Shown piece after piece: positions 1-6,853 of a stretch of 32,343 nt of DNA; the stretch's first letter is position 1; every line of letters starts with the position of its first letter. Under the pieces are notes generated by a model. That model was not told where the DNA came from. It ran no database searches and worked only from the letters and a program-made list of their open reading frames with translations. The translations under genes were made by a program, and so were the position numbers. The DNA is from JACQFK01 sp964604905 (GTDB lineage: Bacteria > Planctomycetota > MHYJ01 > JACPRB01). Location of the stretch: NCBI GenBank assembly GCA_964604905.1, contig CAZSCC010000714.1:1-32343 (forward strand), in the 5' to 3' direction.

Positions 1-171
1 CTGCATTCGTGGGTGCCCCCGGTTGCCCTCTGGAGGTTGAGGCGATGGTTCAGACCAAGTGATGCTCCAGCGACAAATGGCTTTTGTCCTAATTTGTACT
101 AAACGACATGCCAAAAGCGCGTTTTGAGGGGTTCGAGACGCTATTTGCGCTCTAAATTTCGCGTTTTTGAA
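1..171. other. AT-richer non-coding stretch abutting a tRNA half
   Basis: No gene can be supported here. The stretch is visibly poorer in G+C than the rest of the window, especially 80-180. One plus-strand frame is open from the window edge to a TGA at 60-62 and could be the last codons of a truncated gene, but 19 codons is not evidence. A short inverted repeat (AATTTC / GAAATT, roughly 154-174) sits where the tRNA 3' half should begin. The rest of the tRNA (anticodon 3' strand, T arm, acceptor 3' strand GCGGCGC) is not found in these bases. Confidence 0.5.
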
Positions 172-210
172 ATTAAGAATCAGCTGCTCTACCAACTGAG
201 CTAGCGGCGC
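172..210 (-). tRNA. tRNA-Lys(CTT), 5' half only
   Basis: Reading from 210 downward, acceptor strand GCGCCGC, TA, D-stem GCTC/GAGC with loop AGTTGGTA, base 26 A, anticodon 5' strand GCTGA and loop TTCTTAA follow in perfect register. The anticodon is CTT (177-175), which is lysine. The expected 3' anticodon strand TCAGC is absent: the sequence runs T then TTCAAAAACGC. The gene is therefore broken at about base 39. Either a long intron or inserted element begins here, or the gene is disrupted, or the contig is chimeric at its left end. A good sigma-70 promoter lies just upstream, so the 5' half looks like a real, once functional gene. Confidence 0.7.
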
Positions 211-234
211 ATACCGACGGGCGTCGGACCGGCC

Positions 235-262
235 ATTATAGGGAGGCCCTCCCGCGTTTCAA
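235..262 (-). promoter_or_regulatory. sigma-70 promoter of the tRNA-Lys gene
   Basis: On the minus strand TTGAAA (262-257) and TATAAT (240-235) are separated by 16 bp. The predicted start lies near 228, leaving a leader of about 18 nt before the tRNA 5' end at 210. This is the best two-box sigma-70 promoter noticed in the window. Confidence 0.75.
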
Positions 263-283
263 GACTTTTCCCAGAAAACCCCC

Positions 284-289
284 TATAAT
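284..289 (+). promoter_or_regulatory. -10 box with leaderless spacing
   Basis: Perfect TATAAT ending 8 nt before the ATG at 298. No convincing -35 hexamer is visible at 16-18 bp and there is no Shine-Dalgarno sequence between box and start. Transcription would begin at or next to the start codon, so the first gene of the operon is probably read from a leaderless mRNA. Confidence 0.65.
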
Positions 290-297
290 GCACCGCC

Positions 298-1443
298 ATG
301 CGGGTTCTGATCCTCAGCCTCTTCCTCGCCGCGGCCGCCCCGCGCCGCAACCAGGACGCCGCCCCCGTCATCGCCGCCGCCCAGAACGCCGCCCTCCCCC
401 ACCTCGCCGTCGACCCCGACGGCGGCGCCTACGTCGCCTTCCTCCGCGACGGAAACGTCGAGCTCGCCGTCTCCACCGACTTCGGAAAGACCTTCGCACC
501 CCCCGTCGTCGCCCTTGATGCCGCGAAGAAAGCCGCCGCCCCCTCCGGCCAGCGCGGCCCCCGCGTCGCCGTCGACAAGCAAAAGCGCGTCTACGTCTCC
601 GCCTTCCTCCCCCTCGATCCCAAAAACCCCGCCGCCCATGACCTCTACCTCGCCGTCTCCGCCGATCGCGGAAAGACTTTCCAAAAACCCGCCCGCATCA
701 ACGATCCGCCCGGCACCGCCACCGAACCCCTCCACTGGACCGCCGTCTCCCCCGCAGGCGAACTCCTCCTCGCCTGGCTCGACGGCCGCCGCGGCAAGGG
801 CCAGGACCTCTACACCGCCAGGACCGCCGACCAGGCCAAGAAGACCCCCAAGAACCTCCTCATGGCTTCCCAGGTCTGCGAACGCTGCGCCCCCGCCGTC
901 GCCGTCGACGCGAAGGGCTCCCCTGTCTTCGCCTACCGCGAAGGCGGCGACCGGAAGTCGCGACAGGTCCAGTTCCTCCCCAACGCCACCGCCCGGCCCG
1001 TCCAGGTCAACACCCTCGACACCCGCCTCGCCCGCTGTCCCCAGGACGCCCCCGCCGTCGCCGTCAGCGCCGACGGGAAGACCGCGGCCGTCGCGTGGAT
1101 GGACACCCGGGACGGCGAGTCCGACCCCAACGTCTACTGGACCGTCCAGAAGGACGGCAAGTTCGTCCAGGAGAGCCGCGCGAGCGACGTCTCGAACTAC
1201 TACCAGGGCCACCCGAGCGTCGCCGTCGACGGCCTGGGCATCGCCTGGTTCGCCTGGGAGGACGGGCGCCACGGCGTCCAGCGAGTCTTCGTCGCCAATG
1301 CGGCCAACCGCGTCAACGTCTCCCTCACCGGCGACAAGGAGCCGAAGGCCGAATCCCCCTCCCTCGCCGCGCAGGGAGGGTTCGTCGGCGTCGCCTACCG
1401 GCTCGGCGAGAACGTCGTCTTCCGCGTCCTGGCCGTCCCCTAG
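298..1443 (+). CDS. exported BNR/Asp-box beta-propeller protein
   Basis: A 381-residue protein with a short N-terminal hydrophobic stretch (about residues 2-14) that looks like a signal peptide. Asp-box-like motifs of the sialidase/BNR type recur (STDFGKTF near residue 60, SADRGKTF near 120), spaced by beta-rich segments such as AVDPDGGAYVAF and AVDGLGIAWFAWEDGR. This repeat layout is typical of secreted beta-propellers. Asp boxes are structural, so neither sialidase nor any other enzyme activity follows from them, and no sialidase Arg triad was traced. It is the first gene of a plus-strand operon, 6 nt before the phosphohexomutase. Third codon positions are extremely C-rich. The ATG at 298 is favoured because TATAAT ends 8 nt upstream. 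Confidence 0.8.
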   Translation: MRVLILSLFLAAAAPRRNQDAAPVIAAAQNAALPHLAVDPDGGAYVAFLRDGNVELAVSTDFGKTFAPPVVALDAAKKAAAPSGQRGPRVAVDKQKRVYVSAFLPLDPKNPAAHDLYLAVSADRGKTFQKPARINDPPGTATEPLHWTAVSPAGELLLAWLDGRRGKGQDLYTARTADQAKKTPKNLLMASQVCERCAPAVAVDAKGSPVFAYREGGDRKSRQVQFLPNATARPVQVNTLDTRLARCPQDAPAVAVSADGKTAAVAWMDTRDGESDPNVYWTVQKDGKFVQESRASDVSNYYQGHPSVAVDGLGIAWFAWEDGRHGVQRVFVANAANRVNVSLTGDKEPKAESPSLAAQGGFVGVAYRLGENVVFRVLAVP

Positions 1444-1449
1444 CCCGCC

Positions 1450-2835
1450 ATGACCGACCGCACCCGACTCTTCGGCACCGCCGGCATCCGCGGCGTCACG
1501 AACGCGGGGATCACCCCCGAGCTCGCCCTCCGCCTCGCCCGCGCGTACGGCGACTGGATCCAGCGGAACGCCCGCGCGCACGGATCGGTCGCCGTGGGCC
1601 ACGACACCCGCTGGGGCGCCGAGATGCTCGCCCGCGCCGCCGCCAGCGGCTTCGCCTCCGCCGGCCTCCACGTCCAGTTCTACGGCTGCGTCTCGACCGG
1701 CGTCTTCTCCCTCAACGTCGCCCGCACCGGCCAGGACGGCGGGCTCCTCGTCACCGGGTCCCACATGGCCCCCGACCGCATCGGCCTCCTCCTCCTCCAG
1801 GGCGACGGCTCCGTCGCCCCCTTCTCCGTCACCGACCCCGTCGAGCAGATCCTCCGCTCCGAGCAGCAGCGCGAGGTCGCCCCGCGCGACATCGGCCGCC
1901 TGGAGGAAGCATTCCATCCTTACGAGCTCTACGTCTCCGAATGCATGCAGGCCCTCGACGCCCCCCTCTGCCGCGCGCGCAAGTTCAAGGTCGTCGCCGA
2001 CCCCGCCAACGGCACCGCGAGCTACATCGCCAAGGAGTTCTTCGAGTGGCTCGGCTGCGCGGCCGAACTCCTCCACTTCGACCCCTCGCCCGTCCCCGAC
2101 CGCCCGAGCGAGCCGCGCGACGCGACCGTCGGCGCCGCGAAGGAGCTCGTCCGCCGCGAGAAGGCCGACCTCGGCGCGTGCTTCGACGTCGACGCCGACC
2201 GCGTGCTCTTCATCGACGCGGAAGGCCGCGCGGTGAGCGAGGACACCGCGGGGGCCCTCTTCGCCCGCCGCCTGCTCAAGCCCGGCGACACCTGCGTCGT
2301 CCCCATCAACTCGTCGGGCCTCATCGAGCGGGTCTGCCGCGACGTGGGCGCGCGCCTCGAGTACTGCGGCGTCGGTCAGCCCGCGGAGGTGCAGGCGATC
2401 AAGGACCTGGGCGCCGTCTACTGCTACGAGGAGTCGGGCAAATACTACTTCCCCCCGCGCTTCCTCTGGGCCGACGGCCTCTACGCCGCGGGCCGCCTGC
2501 TCGAGATCATGGCGCGCGAGGGGAAGACGCTGGCCGAGCTGGCCGCCGAGTTCCCCGCCTACCACCAGGTGAAGAAGAACGTCGAAGTGGGCGACGGGCA
2601 GAAGCTGAAGGCCATGAGCGCCGTCGAGAAGCGCCTCCAGACCCGCCTCACGGAGGGCTGCGTCCGCGACGTGACCGTCGACGGCTTCAAGCGCGTCTTC
2701 GACGACCATGCGTGGCTCCTCTTCCGGAAGAGCGGCACGGAACCCCTCATCCGCGTCTACTCCGATGCCCCCACGCAGGCGCGCGCCGAGGAGCTGGCCG
2801 CCGCGGGCGAGGCGCTGCTCCGGGACTGCCTGTGA
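1450..2835 (+). CDS. phosphomannomutase/phosphoglucomutase family protein
   Basis: A 461-residue alpha-D-phosphohexomutase, close to the usual family length. It begins RLFGTAGIRG, the family N-terminal signature. The phospho-serine loop reads VTGSHMAPD with the catalytic serine at about residue 104, instead of the commoner TASHNP. The metal loop is DVDADR (D246, D248, D250) rather than DGDGDR. The sugar-binding loop is YEESGKYYF and the phosphate-binding loop is RKSGTEPLIRVY near the C-terminus. All four functional loops are present, so an active mutase acting between sugar 1- and 6-phosphates in the cytoplasm is likely; the exact sugar is not determined. The stop codon overlaps the GTG start of the sigma-54 activator by 4 nt, implying translational coupling. 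Confidence 0.9.
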   Translation: MTDRTRLFGTAGIRGVTNAGITPELALRLARAYGDWIQRNARAHGSVAVGHDTRWGAEMLARAAASGFASAGLHVQFYGCVSTGVFSLNVARTGQDGGLLVTGSHMAPDRIGLLLLQGDGSVAPFSVTDPVEQILRSEQQREVAPRDIGRLEEAFHPYELYVSECMQALDAPLCRARKFKVVADPANGTASYIAKEFFEWLGCAAELLHFDPSPVPDRPSEPRDATVGAAKELVRREKADLGACFDVDADRVLFIDAEGRAVSEDTAGALFARRLLKPGDTCVVPINSSGLIERVCRDVGARLEYCGVGQPAEVQAIKDLGAVYCYEESGKYYFPPRFLWADGLYAAGRLLEIMAREGKTLAELAAEFPAYHQVKKNVEVGDGQKLKAMSAVEKRLQTRLTEGCVRDVTVDGFKRVFDDHAWLLFRKSGTEPLIRVYSDAPTQARAEELAAAGEALLRDCL

Positions 2836-4151
2836 AGGACGCAGCGCGGCTGCTCGAGGCGGCGAACGACCCCGATCCCGCGCGGATCCTGGACGCGCTG
2901 GTCGACGCCACCGGCGCCGAGCGCGGGTTCCTCGTGCTGCGCCTCGACGGCGGCCTCGCCGTCCGCTGCGCGCGCAACATGGACCACGACGAGGTCCGCC
3001 GCGCGAGCGAGAAGGTCAGCCGCACGCTCCTGGAACGCGCGCTCCTGGAGGGCCGGCCGATCGTCGCCTCCGACGCCGACATCGCCGGCACGGCGAGCCT
3101 CCAGGAGCAGAAGGTCCGCTCGGTCTGCGCGATCCCCTTGCGCCGGAGCGAGGGGGCGATCTACCTGGACCACCGCTTCGAGAAGGGGCTCTTCGGCGAC
3201 CTCGAGGCGCTGGGCGCCGTGTCGGCGCAGCTCGACCGGGCGCTCCACGCCCGCGGGCGCGATTCTCACGGCGGGTTGATCGGCCGCTCGAAGCCGATGC
3301 AGGAGCTCTTCCGCGTCCTCGCGCGCGTGGCCGAGTCGCCCTACCCCGTCCTCATCTCCGGCGAGAGCGGCACGGGCAAGGAGCTGGCCGCCCGCTCGAT
3401 CCACCGCGGCGGCCCCTTCGTCGCGGCCAACTGCGCGGCGCTGCCGGAGCTTCTAGTCGACTCGGAGCTCTTCGGCTGCGTGAAGGGGGCGTTCACCGGC
3501 GCGGACCGCGACCGCGCGGGGCTCTTCGAGCAGGCGGACGGCGGGACGCTCTTCCTGGACGAGATCGCCTGCCTCTCCTCCGGAGCGCAGGAGTCGTTCC
3601 TGCGCGTCCTCGAGACCGGCGAGCTGCGCCGGCTGGGGGCGGAGAAGGTCCAGAAGGTGAAGGTGCGGGTCGTCGCGGCGACGAACGAAGACCTCGAGCT
3701 GAGCGACGCCTTCCGCCGCGACCTCTTCTACCGCCTCAACGTCCTGAAAGTGGAGCTGCCGCCGCTCCGCGACCGGCTGGAGGACCTGCCGCTCCTGGCC
3801 GACCGCTTCCTCGACCGGATCGCCGCCGAGACGGATCGCCCTCGGAAGCGGCTGGCGGACGGCGCGCTCGCAGCGCTCGGAGCGCACCGCTGGCCCGGCA
3901 ACGTGCGTGAACTCCTCAACGCGCTCCGCCGCGCGGCATCGCTGGCGGATCACGAGCCCCTCGAGGCCGCAGACTTCGCGTTCCTGGCCGCGCGGTCCAG
4001 CGCGCCCGAGGAGGGGATCGTCTCGATCGACGACTACGTGCGCGCGACGCTGCTCAAGTGGTCGGCGACGCTGGACCTGCAGACGATCGCCGAACGGCTG
4101 GGGGTGAGCCGGAAGACGCTGTGGGAGAAGAAGAGGAAGCTCGGGCTGTGA
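2832..4151 (+). CDS. GAF-AAA+ sigma-54-dependent transcription activator
   Basis: A 439-residue enhancer-binding protein. Residues about 10-140 resemble a GAF sensory domain and there is no receiver domain. The AAA+ domain carries Walker A GESGTGKE (177-184), the sigma-54 contact loop GAFTGA (219-224), Walker B GGTLFLDEI and the RWPGNVREL segment. The C-terminus ends in a Fis-type helix-turn-helix (LQTIAERLGVSRKTLWEKK). The intact GAFTGA loop means it should act on sigma-54 RNA polymerase, and the GAF domain suggests control by a small ligand. The GTG start overlaps the preceding stop (GTGA), and the next gene overlaps in the same way, so this activator is embedded in the operon. A candidate target is the sigma-54 promoter at 9735. 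Confidence 0.93.
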   Translation: MKDAARLLEAANDPDPARILDALVDATGAERGFLVLRLDGGLAVRCARNMDHDEVRRASEKVSRTLLERALLEGRPIVASDADIAGTASLQEQKVRSVCAIPLRRSEGAIYLDHRFEKGLFGDLEALGAVSAQLDRALHARGRDSHGGLIGRSKPMQELFRVLARVAESPYPVLISGESGTGKELAARSIHRGGPFVAANCAALPELLVDSELFGCVKGAFTGADRDRAGLFEQADGGTLFLDEIACLSSGAQESFLRVLETGELRRLGAEKVQKVKVRVVAATNEDLELSDAFRRDLFYRLNVLKVELPPLRDRLEDLPLLADRFLDRIAAETDRPRKRLADGALAALGAHRWPGNVRELLNALRRAASLADHEPLEAADFAFLAARSSAPEEGIVSIDDYVRATLLKWSATLDLQTIAERLGVSRKTLWEKKRKLGL

Positions 4152-4462
4152 GGATCACGTGCATGTCCTGCGGCCATCCCCACGAGGTGACGGAGGGGGC
4201 GGACCTCGGGCGGGTCCGCTGCCCGAGCTGCGGCGTCCCGCACGAGCGGATGGTGCAGCTCCGCGCGGCCGACCACGAGGGCTACGCCCAGGCGTGCGAG
4301 TGCGCGCGCCGCGGCGAGACGGAGGCGGCGCTCAAGGCGCTGGAAGAGACGCTGGCGAGCGGCTACGATGACTTCGAGCGGGTCGACGGCGAGCGGGCCC
4401 TGGCGGGCTTGAGGGCGGACCCGCGCTTTGCCGATCTGATGAGACGGTACCGATCCCGATGA
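4148..4462 (+). CDS. zinc-ribbon protein with a TPR-like tail
   Basis: A 104-residue protein starting at a GTG inside the previous stop (GTGA). Two CxxC pairs (C5/C8 and C25/C28) form a likely zinc ribbon. After a short helix the C-terminal part matches the common TPR-end pattern (ALKALEETLASGYDDFE, then ALAGLRADPRFADLMRRY). It is probably a small cytosolic protein with a metal-stabilised fold and a helical binding surface; no catalytic motif is seen. An ATG at 4163 is an alternative start but would remove the first CxxC pair. It overlaps the following TPR lipoprotein gene by 4 nt (ATGA). Confidence 0.75.
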   Translation: MRITCMSCGHPHEVTEGADLGRVRCPSCGVPHERMVQLRAADHEGYAQACECARRGETEAALKALEETLASGYDDFERVDGERALAGLRADPRFADLMRRYRSR

Positions 4463-5628
4463 GAGCGTTCGCGATCGCCCTGGCGTTCCTGGCCTCCTGC
4501 GCGCCGTTCGAGACGGTGGAGGAGGCGGCGGAAGGACTCTACCGCACGGCGCTCGCGCGGGCGGCCGAGCCGGAGCGGGCGCGCGCGCTGCTGGACGAGG
4601 CGATCGGGCTCGACCCGGGCCGGGCGGAGTTCTACCTGGCGCGCGCGGAGGCGGGCCGGCGGCTGCGGCTGGCGATCGAGGTCGAGGCGGACTTCACGTC
4701 GGCGATCGGCCTCCTGAAGCGGGACCCGGGCGAGCGCTCGGACCTGGCGGCGGCCCACCTGGGGCGGGGGATCGCACGGGCCGATGGCTCGCGGCTGACG
4801 GAAGCCGAGGCGGACGCCACGGAGGCGCTCCGGATCGCGCCGGGCCTGCTCGAGGGATACCTGCACCGCGCGCAGTGGCGCCGACGGGCGGGCCGCGCGC
4901 GGGAGGCGGAGGAGGATCTCGCCCGGGCGCGGGAGCTCGGGGCGGGGGTGGCGGACCTGTTCTACAACGCGGGGGTGCGCGAGCTGCGGAACCTGCGGAC
5001 GGACGAGGCGGAGCGGCAGTTCGTCTTCGCGGCGGACCTCGAGCCGGCGCACGTCCGGGCGTGGATGGGGATCGCGCGCTGCGGGATGGAGCGCGGGCGG
5101 TACGCGGCGGCGGTCGAGGCGCTGACGCGGGCGATCGAGCTCCAGCCGCAGGCGGGGGAGCTCTACTATAACCGGGCCAACGCCTACCGCGCGCAGGAGC
5201 GGTGGGAAGAGGCCTTCGCGGACGCGATCCAGGCGCTCGACCGGGACCCGGGAAACCCGATGCATTACGTGGTCCGCGGGGTGATCTACCGGCAGTACCA
5301 CAAGGACACGACGAATGCGCAGCGCGATTTCGACCAGGCGCTGGAGCTGGACCCGCTATCGCCGGTCGCGCTCCTGGAGCGCGGGATCCTGTACCACGAA
5401 ATGCGGCTGCTGAACGACGCCGAGCGGGACATCCGGCAGGCGCTGAGCCGGCGAGCGTCGCCCGAGGCGGTGCTCGCGCTGGGCCGGGTGCTCCGGGACA
5501 AGGGGGAGTACGACAAGGCGGTCGAGGCCTACCGCCGGGCGCTGGAGATCTACCCCGACCCCGAGGTCCAGAAGGCCCTGAAGGACGAGCTCGAACGGGC
5601 CCTCCAGGCGAAGGAATCGGACCGCTAG
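4459..5628 (+). CDS. TPR-repeat lipoprotein
   Basis: A 389-residue protein with a lipoprotein signal peptide: hydrophobic residues 3-12 then lipobox LASC with the lipidated Cys at 14. The remainder is about nine tetratricopeptide-like repeats, with recurrent motifs such as EAIGLDPGRAEFYLARAE, AIELQPQAGELYYNRAN and ALELDPLSPVALLERGILY. It is predicted to be membrane-anchored and to act as a protein-binding scaffold. It is coupled by ATGA to the zinc-ribbon gene and lies 19 nt before the retropepsin-like lipoprotein gene. Codons are G-rich at third positions, in contrast to the C-rich first gene of the same operon. Confidence 0.85.
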   Translation: MRAFAIALAFLASCAPFETVEEAAEGLYRTALARAAEPERARALLDEAIGLDPGRAEFYLARAEAGRRLRLAIEVEADFTSAIGLLKRDPGERSDLAAAHLGRGIARADGSRLTEAEADATEALRIAPGLLEGYLHRAQWRRRAGRAREAEEDLARARELGAGVADLFYNAGVRELRNLRTDEAERQFVFAADLEPAHVRAWMGIARCGMERGRYAAAVEALTRAIELQPQAGELYYNRANAYRAQERWEEAFADAIQALDRDPGNPMHYVVRGVIYRQYHKDTTNAQRDFDQALELDPLSPVALLERGILYHEMRLLNDAERDIRQALSRRASPEAVLALGRVLRDKGEYDKAVEAYRRALEIYPDPEVQKALKDELERALQAKESDR

Positions 5629-5645
5629 TCCCGTCCATAGGACTG

Positions 5646-5738
5646 CTATGAAACGCACCGTCCGTTTTATCGCCTCGGCAACGAAACAGACGGCGCGTTT
5701 CGTTGCGAACGCAACGAAACGGACCGTCTGTTTCGTTG
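5646..5738. repeat. palindromic repeat array A (three 27-bp units)
   Basis: Units lie at 5646-5672 (diverged), 5679-5705 and 5712-5738, with 6-bp spacers CCTCGG and CGAACG, so the period is 33 bp. Each unit is CAACGAAAC, a 9-bp core, then GTTTCGTTG; the two arms are reverse complements. The core alternates in orientation: GCACCGTCC, AGACGGCGC, GGACCGTCT. The array starts 18 nt after the TPR stop codon and is entirely inside the next coding sequence, giving it its ATG (first arm changed to CTATGAAAC) and signal peptide. Confidence 0.9.
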
Positions 5739-6853
5739 TGGTTGCCGGGTGCGCTAGTTCAGGGGGGGGACGCGGACCCGAACGGGCCCCGGGGGTAGAG
5801 GGGGCCCTCGAGGCGTTCCAGAAGGGGGATTTCGACCGGGCGGAGACGCTCTCAAGAGACGCCCGGGAGGATGAGGCCATCTTCCTCCGGGCCACCCTCC
5901 TCCTCCTCAAGAACCGCACCCGCGAGGCAGCGGAAGTAGTCACCCCGGTGGCCACACGGGCGGCCAAGACCGTCGGCGACGTCCAGCTGATCACCCGCGC
6001 GCGCGAGATCCTCATCCAGGCCCTCCTTCGCCTGGACGACTTCCACGGCGCCGCCCAATGGTACGCCCGCCTGGGCGACTCCGTCCTCGCGCGAAAATAC
6101 GAATCGCTCGCCAAGACCGTCGCCTATCTCCCCACCCCCGGGTGGTCGGAGTCGACCGTCGAACTCCTGGGCACCGATCCCCTCGCCCACGTGACCATGA
6201 CCGTGAACGGCCGGACGGGAGTCTTCCTGATCGACACCTCCCTCGACGAGATCGTCATCGACCGCAGCTTCGCCAAGCGGGCGGGCCTGGTCGGCCTGGG
6301 CCTCCGCACCAACCACTACAACGTCGCCTACGACGAATCGACGGTCGAGGAGCTCGCCCTCGGGAGGCTCACGGTCAAGAACGTGCCCGTCCACCTGGGA
6401 AAGCTGACGCCGATCGCCCGCATGCGGGCCGACGGCGCGATCGGCCTGGCCTTCCTCATGCACTTCGATTTCACGATCGACTACCGCCGCGCCCGGCTGA
6501 CCCTCCGGAAGCCCGGCGCCGCGCTCCCCGGGGGGCTCCCGGCGGTGCTCGCCGGCGACCGCTACCTCCTCGTGCAAGGCGCCGTGAACGGCAAGACGGG
6601 AGCGTGGCTGGCGATCAACACGGCCATGCCCGACGTGGTGGTGACGGCGTCGGAGGGCCACGGGCACGGGCCGGTCCTCGAGATCGCGGCGGGCCCGCTG
6701 CGCCTGGTCCAGCCCCCGCTCGACACCGGCTCCTTCCCCACCGGCCTCGACGGAGGCTTTGGGTTCTCCGCGCCCTTCATGCTCGCCCACGGCGCCCTGC
6801 GCGACCGCTCGATCCGCCTCGAGCCCGGATCGATGAGGATCCTCATCGAGTGA
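5648..6853 (+). CDS. two-lobed retropepsin-like lipoprotein
   Basis: A 401-residue protein. Residues 1-34 form a repeat-derived signal peptide (three 11-residue units of type TKxTVxFVAxA) ending in lipobox VAGC, with Cys35 lipidated. Residues about 45-150 are helical and TPR-like. Two aspartic-protease-like lobes follow: VNGRTGVFLIDTSLDEIVID with D196-T-S, and VNGKTGAWLAINTAMPDVVV with N324-T-A where Asp is expected. The first lobe fits the DT[GS] active-site pattern of retropepsins, while the second looks degenerate, so catalysis is uncertain. AGGA lies 5 nt before the ATG at 5648. The gene follows the TPR lipoprotein by 19 nt. Its last 11 nt overlap the convergent glycerol kinase gene. Confidence 0.8.
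   Translation: MKRTVRFIASATKQTARFVANATKRTVCFVVVAGCASSGGGRGPERAPGVEGALEAFQKGDFDRAETLSRDAREDEAIFLRATLLLLKNRTREAAEVVTPVATRAAKTVGDVQLITRAREILIQALLRLDDFHGAAQWYARLGDSVLARKYESLAKTVAYLPTPGWSESTVELLGTDPLAHVTMTVNGRTGVFLIDTSLDEIVIDRSFAKRAGLVGLGLRTNHYNVAYDESTVEELALGRLTVKNVPVHLGKLTPIARMRADGAIGLAFLMHFDFTIDYRRARLTLRKPGAALPGGLPAVLAGDRYLLVQGAVNGKTGAWLAINTAMPDVVVTASEGHGHGPVLEIAAGPLRLVQPPLDTGSFPTGLDGGFGFSAPFMLAHGALRDRSIRLEPGSMRILIE

Noticed and set aside
128..141. T-arm of a plus-strand tRNA (GGGGTTCGAGACG)
   Set aside because: The flanking bases do not form a T stem and no acceptor or anticodon arm is in register.
283..2709. An 808-codon open frame antisense to the BNR and mutase genes
   Set aside because: Low-complexity Val/Ala/Gly/Glu/Asp product with no motifs, lying opposite two well-supported genes.
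5646..5738. CRISPR array
   Set aside because: Repeats are spaced by only 6 bp, alternate in orientation, and there are no cas genes or unique 30-40 bp spacers.
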